A program made the translations under genes and the position numbers. A DNA stretch of 15,044 nucleotides, from contig JAIRYL010000062.1 of NCBI GenBank assembly GCA_031267775.1, positions 1-15,044 of the forward strand, in the 5' to 3' direction. Numbering within the stretch: position 1 is the first letter of the stretch; every line of letters begins with the position of its first letter. Shown here piece by piece: positions 1 through 7,333 of the stretch. The notes under the pieces were generated by a model, which was not told the DNA's origin, made no database searches, and saw nothing but the letters and a program-made list of their open reading frames with translations. Source of the DNA: Tannerellaceae bacterium. Lineage in GTDB: Bacteria; Bacteroidota; Bacteroidia; Bacteroidales; Tannerellaceae.

Positions 1-68
1 TAGGTTATGAACAGGCGTCTACTCCTACTTCCCGCAGTTTTGGTATTAAGTTAGGTCTTACGTTTTAA
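1..68 (+). CDS. SusC-type TonB-dependent outer-membrane receptor, C-terminal end (partial)
   Basis: Only the last 22 codons or so are in the window. Reading from position 3 gives a tail that ends in RSFGIKLGLTF and a TAA stop at 66-68. A final beta strand ending in a terminal phenylalanine is the usual insertion signal of outer-membrane barrels, and this wording is typical of SusC/RagA receptors. The SusD-type gene begins 19 bases downstream, the normal SusC-SusD order. In this family SusC is the TonB-driven barrel that imports the ligand bound by its SusD lid. The identification rests on the short tail plus the neighbour; the substrate cannot be judged from this piece. Confidence 0.8.
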   Translation, partial: GYEQASTPTSRSFGIKLGLTF

Positions 69-87
69 CTAATAAAGGAATCACATT

Positions 88-1563
88 ATGAATAAAAAAA
101 TAAAATTATGGGTAGCAACGTTGTTTCTTTTTGTTACTACCTTGTTTACCGGCTGTACGGACGCCTTTGATGAAATCAATACCGATCCGGACGCCTTTGA
201 CAGTGCGCCTTATACAAACATGCTGGCAGACGCCATTCGTGAAGTAGGTACAAGAATGGGCGGCGAAATAGAGGGTTACGGAACATGGGCCGGTTATATT
301 GTAAAAATCCAGTACTTGGATTATATGAACGGTATCATCCCTACTAATAATACGTATGGTAACCGTTGGAGCAGATGTTATAATAATGTTTATCAGATGA
401 GCGATATTCTGGACAGGACGGAAGATAATGCCGGGGAATTGAAAAATATTCGTTGGATAGCTCGTATCTGGCAGCAATATATGTGGTTGTACCTGCTCGA
501 CGGTTGGGGCGATATTCCTTATTCGGAAGCGCTGAAAGGCGGTGGAGATGATAACAGTATATTGAAGCCTAAATACGATAGTGAAAAAGATATATGGCCG
601 GCTGTTATGGCAGATCTGAAAGCCATAGCCGATGAAATGTCCGGCGGGCTTGGCGACGATGATATTGGCGACGGTGATTTTATTTATGCGGGCGACGTTG
701 AAAAATGGCAACGTTTCTGTAATTCGCTTCGTTTGCGTATGGCAATGCGTCTATCAGCCGTAGCGCCGGAATTGTCGAAAAGTACCATCGAAGAAATCTG
801 TGGAAATCCTTCCAAATACCCGTTTATCGACAGTACGGATTCTCAATGTTATCTGTGGTGGCAGGGTACTCCTCCGTATTATGAACCATGGTATAGCAAT
901 AAATTAGGACGCGACGATCACGGTATCTCTGATATTTTGATTGATCATTTGAAGGAGATGGCAGACCCGCGTATCGCCTCTATCGCCCATCCGGCAACAA
1001 GCGACAATGAATATCGCGGTTTCCAGAACGGCCCGGAATCGCAGCCGCAGTTGAATATGATTTCCCGTATCGGTGAAATCTATCGCGACGATCCGGCCGG
1101 TTTCACGCCTTTCTATAATGCCAGCGAATCCTATTTTATTATGGCTGAAGCTGCATTGAATGGCTGGAACGTAGGCATAACGGCTACCGAAGCATACGAA
1201 AAAGCGGTTCGTCTTTCGATGGAGGAAAACAAAATTGCTGCGGCAGATGCAGATACATATCTGGCCGGAAAAGGTAAATTCGATAATACCAAAGGTCGTA
1301 TCTACTGGGAAATGTGGGTATCTCTTTTCAAGAACAACTACGAAGGATGGAGTTTATACCGCCGCACCGGTTATCCTACAACCAACTATCCGGCTATAGA
1401 ATCGGTATGGAAAGGAACTCATAACGATATGCCGTTCCGTCTTCCTTATCCGAATAATGAAGAACTTTATAACACCGAAAATTGTAATGTTGCTAAAGCA
1501 GGTATCGAAAACTATTGCTGGGGCAGACAATTATGGTGGGATACCCGTACAGGCGTAAAATAA
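88..1563 (+). CDS. SusD/RagB-type nutrient-binding outer-membrane lipoprotein
   Basis: Surface lipoprotein expected to cap the SusC barrel encoded just upstream and to capture its ligand. The N-terminus is a lipoprotein signal peptide: KK at residues 3-4, a hydrophobic stretch, and the lipobox LFTGC with the lipidated cysteine at residue 23. Acidic residues follow the cysteine (TDAFDE), as in Bacteroidetes lipoproteins sent to the surface. Family hallmarks are LLDGWGDIPYSEAL (about 136-149), DVEKWQRFCNSLRLRMAMR (203-221), YFIMAEAALNGW (349-360) and the C-terminal W..YRRTGYP (421-430). At 491 residues it has normal length, and the opening and C-terminal motifs suggest the SusD-like_2 branch. 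The start is supported by AAAGGA at 74-79, nine bases before the ATG. The gene closes its operon at a hairpin. The substrate is unknown: no glycoside hydrolase is adjacent, so peptides or glycans are both possible. Confidence 0.93.
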   Translation: MNKKIKLWVATLFLFVTTLFTGCTDAFDEINTDPDAFDSAPYTNMLADAIREVGTRMGGEIEGYGTWAGYIVKIQYLDYMNGIIPTNNTYGNRWSRCYNNVYQMSDILDRTEDNAGELKNIRWIARIWQQYMWLYLLDGWGDIPYSEALKGGGDDNSILKPKYDSEKDIWPAVMADLKAIADEMSGGLGDDDIGDGDFIYAGDVEKWQRFCNSLRLRMAMRLSAVAPELSKSTIEEICGNPSKYPFIDSTDSQCYLWWQGTPPYYEPWYSNKLGRDDHGISDILIDHLKEMADPRIASIAHPATSDNEYRGFQNGPESQPQLNMISRIGEIYRDDPAGFTPFYNASESYFIMAEAALNGWNVGITATEAYEKAVRLSMEENKIAAADADTYLAGKGKFDNTKGRIYWEMWVSLFKNNYEGWSLYRRTGYPTTNYPAIESVWKGTHNDMPFRLPYPNNEELYNTENCNVAKAGIENYCWGRQLWWDTRTGVK

Positions 1564-1611
1564 GATAGAAACTAATTTGTACAACTATAGACATATACAC
1601 AAAACCTGTAC

Positions 1612-1643
1612 AGAAAGGATTGCTCGTGAGAGCAATCCTTTCT
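1612..1643 (+). terminator. Intrinsic terminator hairpin after the SusCD pair
   Basis: A perfect 14-bp inverted repeat (1612-1625 and 1630-1643) closes on the four-base loop GTGA, a GNRA-type tetraloop. The right arm ends in CTTTCT and runs into CCCTTTAAA. It lies 49 bases after the SusD-type stop and very probably ends the SusCD transcript. The U-tract is weak, so some read-through is possible. Confidence 0.8.
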
Positions 1644-2361
1644 CCCTTTAAAACGTATCCTCAAATATCCATTAGCCGAATCACGCATATCATCTTCTCC
1701 GGTACATAACTATAGTTGATTTTTTTATGCGGTTTTCAAAGAGTCGGCCTGTCCCGCTAAAACCGCCTTCCGCTAAAGACTTGTATTCAACTGCTAAAAA
1801 CCAGCCGGTTTCACGCCGGCCAATTGTTAAAAATGCCCTCATCCATACCCGGATAAGTAAGTTACCGTCAAGGTACAAATTTATCCGAGTCGAAGGATCA
1901 TCGAAGGCATACCGAAGGATCACCGAAGGATCACGCTACCTGTAAGCAAGTCATAGGCGTCGCCCTTGCAAAATGACGCCAACCCGTATGCCCCGAAACC
2001 ATCCCGAAAACTCCATCGTTTCCGCCCCGTTGCCGCCCAATCGACCTTGACAATCTGATATCGTTTCAAACAAAAACCAACCAATCTGTCAAAAACAGCT
2101 TTTTTCTAACTAAAGAATATTTACATATTTTTATATATATTTAATCTAAAACCCACCCCTAAACTCCCAAATTAACATATCGGAAACAATTCGCGCCTCT
2201 TAACAGATAAAAAGCTTTTTTAAGCTTACGTTCCCGCGTCGTCTGTTTTTTTAAATAGATATTTTGGGCTTATTTAACGGCTTTGTCCTTTTATTACAGA
2301 AAATTTTCATTAAGTTTACAGGCCAAATAAAAGAATAACATTTTAATTTTTTAGAAGTATC
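1644..2361. other. Intergenic region of about 720 bases without a convincing gene
   Basis: Two parts can be seen. The left part (about 1690-2060) is GC-richer and full of small symmetric elements: the palindrome AACTATAGTT at 1708-1717, an inverted repeat GCCGG/CCGGC at 1804-1820, an inverted repeat CGGATAA/TTATCCG at 1850-1887 with TACC/GGTA inside, and an 11-bp tandem repeat at 1891-1934. Short open frames exist on both strands (1690-1923 minus, 1727-1945 plus), but I recognise neither as a protein. The right part (about 2090-2361) is very AT-rich, as expected for a promoter region. It contains the symmetric element AAGCTT-TTTT-AAGCTT at 2212-2227 and weak -7-like boxes (TATTTTG at 2260, TAAGTTTA at 2311). 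No complete TTTG-N19-TAnnTTTG promoter for the proline operon is evident. Confidence 0.7.
1891..1934. repeat. 11-bp tandem repeat, four units
   Basis: Four head-to-tail units start at 1891, 1902, 1913 and 1924. The last two are identical (CGAAGGATCAC), the first differs only in its last base, and the second carries CGAAGGCATAC. The unit length is not a multiple of three, so the repeat would shift frame in a coding sequence and fits non-coding DNA. It directly follows the CGGATAA/TTATCCG inverted repeat. Confidence 0.85.
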
Positions 2362-3993
2362 ATGAATAATGCAATTTTTAAATTCGCTAAACCTATCAAT
2401 GAACCAGTAAAAGCTTATGCGCCCGGAACGCCGGAAAAAACGTCGCTAAAAAAAGCATTAGCGCAGTTGTCATCAGAAGAATGGGATATTCCTTTGATTA
2501 TTGGAGGGAAAGAAATCCGAACAGGTAACACAGGTAAGGTAGTTATGCCTCACGATCATAAACATGTATTGGCTACTTACCATAAAGCTGGAGAAAAAGA
2601 AGTACAAATGGCTATCGACGCCGCCATGAAAGCTCATAAAGAATGGTCGGAACTACCGTGGGTAGAACGCGCTTCGCTTATGATGCGCATCGCCGAACTG
2701 TTTGCAACGAAATATCGGTATTTATTGAATGCTTCCGTTATGTTGGGGCAGAGTAAAAGTCCTTTCCAGGCAGAGATTGATGCCCCTTGTGAATTGATTG
2801 ATTTTTTACGTTTCAGCGCATTCTATGCCGGACAGATTTATGAAGATCAGCCTTATTCGGATACAGGCATTATTAACCGGATGGAATATCGGGCGCTGGA
2901 AGGTTTTGTTTTTTCATTGAGTCCGTTTAATTTTACATCTATTGCCGGAAACCTGAATATGGCTCCTGCCATGATGGGAAATGTAGCTGTTTGGAAACCG
3001 TCTACTACGGCGATTCATTCTAACTATTTATTGATGAAAGTATTCCAGGAAGCCGGTTTGCCTGACGGGGTTGTAAACTTTATACCCGGACAGGGTAGCG
3101 TTATCGGTAAAGTAATAACGGCCAGCCCTGATTTGGCCGGATTCCACTTTACAGGCTCAACGGCTACTTTCAATACCTTATGGCGTCAGATGGGTAATAA
3201 TCTCGAAAATTATAAATCATATCCAAAGATCGTGGGCGAAACGGGTGGAAAGAACTTCATTTTTGTGCATCCTTCTTCTCCCGCCCTGGAGGTTGCAACG
3301 GCTATCGTTCGCGGAGCATTTGAATATCAGGGACAGAAATGTTCTGCCGGCTCGCGCGCCTATATTCCCGAATCTCTCTGGAAAGAAATAAAGGAACAAA
3401 TAGGCGATATGCTGAAAGAGATAAAAATGGGCGATCCGCAAGACTTTACCAATTTCTTTAACGCCGTTATAGACGAAGCGTCTTTTGATAATATCATGAA
3501 CTATATCAATTATGCCAAAGAAGCGCCGGACGCAGCAGTTATTTTTGGCGGCAAGGGAGATAAGTCTATCGGGTATTTTGTAGAGCCTACGGTGATTCAA
3601 ACTACGAATCCGCAGTTCAAGTCTATGACCGAAGAGATCTTTGGTCCGGTCATTACTGTTTATGTGTACGATGATAACAAATTTGAAGAAACAATAGAGC
3701 TTTGCGACCGTACTTCTCCCTATGGATTAACCGGTTCGATCTTTAGCAAAGATCGTTACGCTATCCAGACGGCCATGAATAAACTGCGCTACTCTGCCGG
3801 TAATTTCTATATCAACGACAAACCGACCGGAGCAGTTATCGGACAGCAACCATTCGGCGGTTCGAGAGCTTCAGGTACGAATGATAAAGCGGGAGGTCCC
3901 TTAAATCTTATTCGCTGGACAAATGCCCGTACAATAAAAGAAGCGTTAGTTCCTCCAACCGATTATACATATCCTTTTCTTCAAGAAAAATAA
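2362..3993 (+). CDS. pruA: L-glutamate gamma-semialdehyde (1-pyrroline-5-carboxylate) dehydrogenase
   Basis: NAD-dependent aldehyde dehydrogenase that oxidises P5C/glutamate semialdehyde to glutamate, the second step of proline breakdown, in the cytoplasm. The whole aldehyde-dehydrogenase fold is present. Visible motifs are SPFNFTSIAGN with the oxyanion Asn190, WKPS (211-214) in the NAD site, FTGST (263-267), the general base Glu293 in GETGGKN, the catalytic Cys327 in GQKCSAG, and EEIFGPV with Glu425. The length of 543 residues, with an N-terminal extension before the core, matches the PruA/ALDH4A1 type rather than generic aldehyde dehydrogenases. No signal peptide is seen. The proline dehydrogenase gene starts 43 bases after its stop, so the two are probably co-transcribed. 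The leader is AT-rich with no obvious Shine-Dalgarno site; the ATG chosen is the first in frame and gives a normal N-terminus. Confidence 0.95.
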   Translation: MNNAIFKFAKPINEPVKAYAPGTPEKTSLKKALAQLSSEEWDIPLIIGGKEIRTGNTGKVVMPHDHKHVLATYHKAGEKEVQMAIDAAMKAHKEWSELPWVERASLMMRIAELFATKYRYLLNASVMLGQSKSPFQAEIDAPCELIDFLRFSAFYAGQIYEDQPYSDTGIINRMEYRALEGFVFSLSPFNFTSIAGNLNMAPAMMGNVAVWKPSTTAIHSNYLLMKVFQEAGLPDGVVNFIPGQGSVIGKVITASPDLAGFHFTGSTATFNTLWRQMGNNLENYKSYPKIVGETGGKNFIFVHPSSPALEVATAIVRGAFEYQGQKCSAGSRAYIPESLWKEIKEQIGDMLKEIKMGDPQDFTNFFNAVIDEASFDNIMNYINYAKEAPDAAVIFGGKGDKSIGYFVEPTVIQTTNPQFKSMTEEIFGPVITVYVYDDNKFEETIELCDRTSPYGLTGSIFSKDRYAIQTAMNKLRYSAGNFYINDKPTGAVIGQQPFGGSRASGTNDKAGGPLNLIRWTNARTIKEALVPPTDYTYPFLQEK

Positions 3994-4036
3994 TATTTCA
4001 AGTTGACAAAAAAGGCCGACAATCAATTTTAATATC

Positions 4037-5206
4037 ATGCTAAATTTTAATAATACCGAAATTGCGTTCTCTTCTAAATCAAAATCGGAATTAAAGAACG
4101 CTTATTTGTTATTTAATGTAATGAAACATCCGGGCATTGTGAAGTTCGGGAAGTTTGCCAGTAATATTGCATTAAAAATACGCATCCCTTTAGGGTGGAT
4201 AGTAAAACCTACCCTTTATAAGCAATTTGTTGGCGGTGAAACAGTAGAAGATACCGCCAAGTATATTTATTTCCTGGAGAAATATAACGTAAAATCTACG
4301 TTGGATTATTCTGCCGAAAGTAAAAAAACGCCGGCAGGTATTCAGGCAACATTTGAAGAAACGCTTCGTTCGGTAGACTTTGCCAAAAGAAATCCCACGA
4401 TTGCTTATGCCGTATTTAAACCCTCTACATTAACGACAGACGAAATTCTGTCTAAAGCGTCGGAAAAAAGGGAAGAATTAACCATAGATGAAATAAAAGG
4501 GTTCCGCGAATTTAAAGAGCGGTTTATGGCTCTTTGCCGGCGCGCTTACGACAATGGGGTTCGTATCCTGGTAGATGCGGAAGATTATTGTTTTCAGGAT
4601 GCTATTGACGAACTTACCGACGACGCCATGCGGCTATTTAATAAAGAACGTTCGATTGTTTTTGCTACGTTGCAGATGTACCGTCATGACAGAATGCCGT
4701 ATCTGCGCCGTATCTATGATGATTCGGTAGAGAAAGGATACTATCCCGGAATCAAATTTGTACGGGGAGCTTATATGGAAGAGGAACGCGAGCGGGCCGG
4801 ACTATTGGGATACCCGGATCCGATATGCGAGGATAAAAAGGCTACGGATGAAAACTTTGACGCAGGGGTAAAATTTGTAGTCGAGCATATTGACCGTATG
4901 GAACTGTTTATGGGTACTCATAATGAGGATAGTAATTATAAACTGGCAGCTCTTATCGAAGAGAAAAAGATAGATAAGAACAATCCGCGTATTTATTTTG
5001 CCCAACTGCTGGGGATGAGCGACAATATCTCTTTCAACCTGGCTCATGCAGGATATAATGTAACCAAATATGTCCCTTATGCTAAAGTAAGGGATGTGTT
5101 GCCCTATCTGCTTCGTCGCGCCGAAGAAAATACATCCGTAGCCGGGCAAACCGGCCGCGAACTGCGTATGTTGAAAATAGAAATGGAAAGAAGGAAGAAG
5201 ATATAA
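4037..5206 (+). CDS. putA: Proline dehydrogenase (FAD-dependent, monofunctional)
   Basis: Oxidises L-proline to P5C and passes the electrons to the quinone pool, the first step of proline catabolism; its product is the substrate of the upstream dehydrogenase. The TIM-barrel PRODH domain fills most of the 389 residues. Visible motifs are ILVDAEDYCFQD (177-188), TLQMYRHD (211-218), KFVRGAYMEEER (240-251, with the conserved lysine 240), MGTHNED (292-298) and the C-terminal substrate-binding YLLRRAEEN, where Arg360, Arg361 and Glu364 match the proline-carboxylate site of PutA. Unlike proteobacterial PutA it lacks the fused P5C dehydrogenase, which here is a separate gene; the symbol is therefore used loosely. 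The 43-base spacer after the upstream gene contains no terminator. It converges on proC with only 14 bases between the stops. Confidence 0.94.
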   Translation: MLNFNNTEIAFSSKSKSELKNAYLLFNVMKHPGIVKFGKFASNIALKIRIPLGWIVKPTLYKQFVGGETVEDTAKYIYFLEKYNVKSTLDYSAESKKTPAGIQATFEETLRSVDFAKRNPTIAYAVFKPSTLTTDEILSKASEKREELTIDEIKGFREFKERFMALCRRAYDNGVRILVDAEDYCFQDAIDELTDDAMRLFNKERSIVFATLQMYRHDRMPYLRRIYDDSVEKGYYPGIKFVRGAYMEEERERAGLLGYPDPICEDKKATDENFDAGVKFVVEHIDRMELFMGTHNEDSNYKLAALIEEKKIDKNNPRIYFAQLLGMSDNISFNLAHAGYNVTKYVPYAKVRDVLPYLLRRAEENTSVAGQTGRELRMLKIEMERRKKI

Positions 5207-5222
5207 AAGGGAGAATCTTTTT
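5204..5222. terminator. Possible weak bidirectional terminator between converging genes
   Basis: AAAAG and CTTTT form a small AT-rich hairpin around the loop GGAGAAT in the 14-base space between the proline dehydrogenase and proC stops, overlapping both ends. U-rich sequence follows the stem on the plus strand. The stem is short, so this is only a candidate. Confidence 0.3.
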
Positions 5223-6027
5223 ATTTACTGGCTTTGAGGCCGCGGATAACAGCCGAAGTAAAACCCGACAGTTCCATTTCATTTAATCCTTTAATAGTAA
5301 TTCCTCCGGGAGTGGTGACTTTATCAATCTCCATTTCCGGATTACTTTTGTTTGTAAGCAATAAATCTACGGCGCCCTTAACCGTGTGGACTACTATTTC
5401 TTGCGCTTCCTGAGGATAAAAGCCTAATTCCACGCCTCCTTCTATGGCAGCCCTTATATAACGAAGCGCAAATGCTATTCCGCTTGAAGCGAGAGCTGTT
5501 CCGGCCATCATCAAGCGTTCTTCTACTAATATGGCGTTGCCCAACTCGTTAAAGATACGTAAGATGAAGGCGGATTGTTCGTCCGAAGCATTGAACGCAG
5601 AGACAAAAGTCATACTGCTCAATACCTCTATGGCCGTATTGGGAATAACGCGGAACAGGGTAGGGGTGGCCATTAAATCGAAACCGGAATGTTTTGTGAG
5701 GTAAGCCATCAATTGTTCAAACGTTACGCCGGCGGCTATGGAAACGATGATTTGCCGGTCGTAGTCAAGTACGCCTTTAATCTCGTCGATAACTTTTTCT
5801 ACCAGCCAGGGTTTAACGGCAATGATAATGATATCCGCTTTGCGCGACGCTTCTACGTTATTGGTAGATATCTGAAACTCGCTGTTGAATGTTTTCATTT
5901 TCGCAAGCGATGTTTCCGAGCAATCGGTACATGTTATGTCTGATGCATGGATAACTGTTCCCTGAGCAAGGCCGCGCGCTATGGCGCTCCCTATATTACC
6001 TGTTCCGATAAGGGTGATTTTCATCAT
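5221..6027 (-). CDS. proC: Pyrroline-5-carboxylate reductase
   Basis: NAD(P)H-dependent enzyme that reduces P5C to proline, the last step of proline synthesis, in the cytoplasm. The N-terminal Rossmann fold starts with ITLIGTGNIGSAIARGL (4-20), followed by IIIIAVKPW (66-74) with the usual VKP turn. The C-terminal dimer domain carries the family signature in VTTPGGITIKGLNEME (237-252), with SSGIAF (181-186) before it. At 268 residues it has normal length. Two in-frame ATG codons adjoin (6027 and 6024); AAAGGAAT just upstream supports starting here. An imperfect -7-like box, TACTTTTTG read on the minus strand, lies near 6059-6067. It faces the C1 peptidase gene across 112 bases and runs against the catabolic operon, so the genes making and burning proline sit end to end but can be controlled separately. 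Confidence 0.95.
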   Translation of the reverse strand: MMKITLIGTGNIGSAIARGLAQGTVIHASDITCTDCSETSLAKMKTFNSEFQISTNNVEASRKADIIIIAVKPWLVEKVIDEIKGVLDYDRQIIVSIAAGVTFEQLMAYLTKHSGFDLMATPTLFRVIPNTAIEVLSSMTFVSAFNASDEQSAFILRIFNELGNAILVEERLMMAGTALASSGIAFALRYIRAAIEGGVELGFYPQEAQEIVVHTVKGAVDLLLTNKSNPEMEIDKVTTPGGITIKGLNEMELSGFTSAVIRGLKASK

Positions 6028-6100
6028 TAATTCCTTTATTTAGAATAAATACCGGGCGCAAAAGTAACAAAAATAATGGCTTGTCCGGATTACATGTCGT

Positions 6101-6108
6101 ATCTTTGC
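6101..6108 (+). promoter_or_regulatory. Bacteroidetes -7 promoter box (TATCTTTG) before the C1 peptidase
   Basis: TATCTTTG matches the TAnnTTTG consensus exactly and is followed by GCG, as is common in this phylum. It lies 31 bases before the peptidase ATG, implying a short leader. No TTTG is seen at the ideal 19-base spacing; the nearest, CTTG at 6081, is closer than usual, so the -33 element is poor. Confidence 0.55.
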
Positions 6109-6139
6109 GCGAAAATTACTGAACTTAAAAATAATAGAC

Positions 6140-7333
6140 ATGAAAAGAGTATTAATTGCCGGTTTACTGCTGGCTACAACGCTAACAAGCGGTATCGCCC
6201 AAGACGGAGAGGAATATACCTTTACTCCGGTAAAAGAACTGAAAATAACAACTGTAAAAAATCAAAACCGTACGGGAACCTGCTGGTCGTTTTCCGGAGT
6301 TGGCTACCTGGAATCCGAATTATTACGTATGGGAAAGGCTGAATATGATTTATCTGAAATGTTTATTATAAGCCATTCCTATAAAGACCAGGCTGCTAAA
6401 TATATACGTACCCACGGATCGTTAAACTTTGAACAGGGAGGTTCTTTTGAAGACGTACTGTATGCGGTTAAACAGTATGGTATCGTTCCCGAATCAGTAA
6501 TGAACGGTTTAAATTATGGCGAAGATATGCACGTACACAGCGAATTGGTAAGCGCCGCTTCGGCTTATATAAAAGCTATTCTGAAAAATCCGAATGGTAA
6601 ACTGTCTACAGCCTGGAAGAAAGGCTTTGACGGAATAATCGACGCTTATTTAGGCGAGATTCCGGAAAAATTCACCTATAAGGATAAAGAATATACCCCC
6701 CTGAGTTTTGTTAACGAATTAGGATTAAATATAGACGACTATGTTTCTTTTACTTCTTTTACGCATGCGCCTTTTTATAAACCTTTTGCCCTGGAAGTGC
6801 CTGATAATTGGCGTTGGGGATTGTCTTATAATGTACCGTTAAACGAATTGATGGAGATTATAAAGCATGCAATAAATACGGGATATACGGTTGCCTGGGC
6901 GTCTGACGTAAGCGAAGTGGGTTTTAACCGGAATGGAATAGCGGTAGTTCCTGATGTAAAAGCAATTGAAACATCCGGTTCCGACCAGGAAAGATGGACT
7001 GGTTTAAGCCAGAGGGAAAAGAACGAAGAAATCCGTAAATTGGCCGAAAAACCTTGCCGGGAACTGACTGTTACACAGGAAATGCGACAGGAAGGATACG
7101 ATAATTTCCAAACAACCGACGACCATGCCATGCTAATTTATGGTATGGCAAAAGACCAAAGCGATAAAGAGTTCTTTATGGTTAAAAATTCATGGGGAAC
7201 TGATAGCAAATATAAAGGTATCTGGTATGCGTCAGAAGCTTTTGTAGCTTATAAAACAATAAGTATCGTTATCCATAAAGACGCTATTCCTTCTGCAATC
7301 AGGAACAAAACCCTACTTACCTCCGGCAGGTAG
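6140..7333 (+). CDS. Exported C1-family cysteine peptidase, aminopeptidase C / bleomycin hydrolase-like
   Basis: Papain-fold peptidase of the C1B (PepC/bleomycin hydrolase) type, expected to trim peptides. The catalytic set is visible: Gln42 and Cys48 in QNRTGTCWSF, His329 in DDHAML, and Asn350 in VKNSWG. The large insertions between the Cys and His regions (about 130-320) are characteristic of C1B. Residues 1-20 form a signal peptide (MKR, hydrophobic core, SGIA before QD), so the mature enzyme should act in the periplasm or outside, whereas classic PepC and bleomycin hydrolase are cytosolic. At 397 residues it is shorter than the roughly 440-450 of PepC. An exact -7 box lies 31 bases before the start. 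Its last seven codons overlap, on the opposite strand, the end of the DPP IV gene. Whether it is an amino- or endopeptidase cannot be decided here. Confidence 0.9.
   Translation: MKRVLIAGLLLATTLTSGIAQDGEEYTFTPVKELKITTVKNQNRTGTCWSFSGVGYLESELLRMGKAEYDLSEMFIISHSYKDQAAKYIRTHGSLNFEQGGSFEDVLYAVKQYGIVPESVMNGLNYGEDMHVHSELVSAASAYIKAILKNPNGKLSTAWKKGFDGIIDAYLGEIPEKFTYKDKEYTPLSFVNELGLNIDDYVSFTSFTHAPFYKPFALEVPDNWRWGLSYNVPLNELMEIIKHAINTGYTVAWASDVSEVGFNRNGIAVVPDVKAIETSGSDQERWTGLSQREKNEEIRKLAEKPCRELTVTQEMRQEGYDNFQTTDDHAMLIYGMAKDQSDKEFFMVKNSWGTDSKYKGIWYASEAFVAYKTISIVIHKDAIPSAIRNKTLLTSGR

Noticed and set aside
1690..1945. Short frames on both strands (77 and 72 codons)
   Set aside because: They overlap each other, match no family I recognise, and the minus frame runs into the 11-bp repeat. 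Not supported as genes.
4003..4008. TTGACA in the pruA-putA spacer as a sigma70 -35 box
   Set aside because: Bacteroidetes promoters use TTTG/TAnnTTTG, and no matching -10 or -7 box follows; the spacing fits a co-transcribed pair.
6076..6342. 88-codon plus frame before the C1 peptidase start
   Set aside because: It overlaps the peptidase in another frame, covers the promoter, and has no family features.
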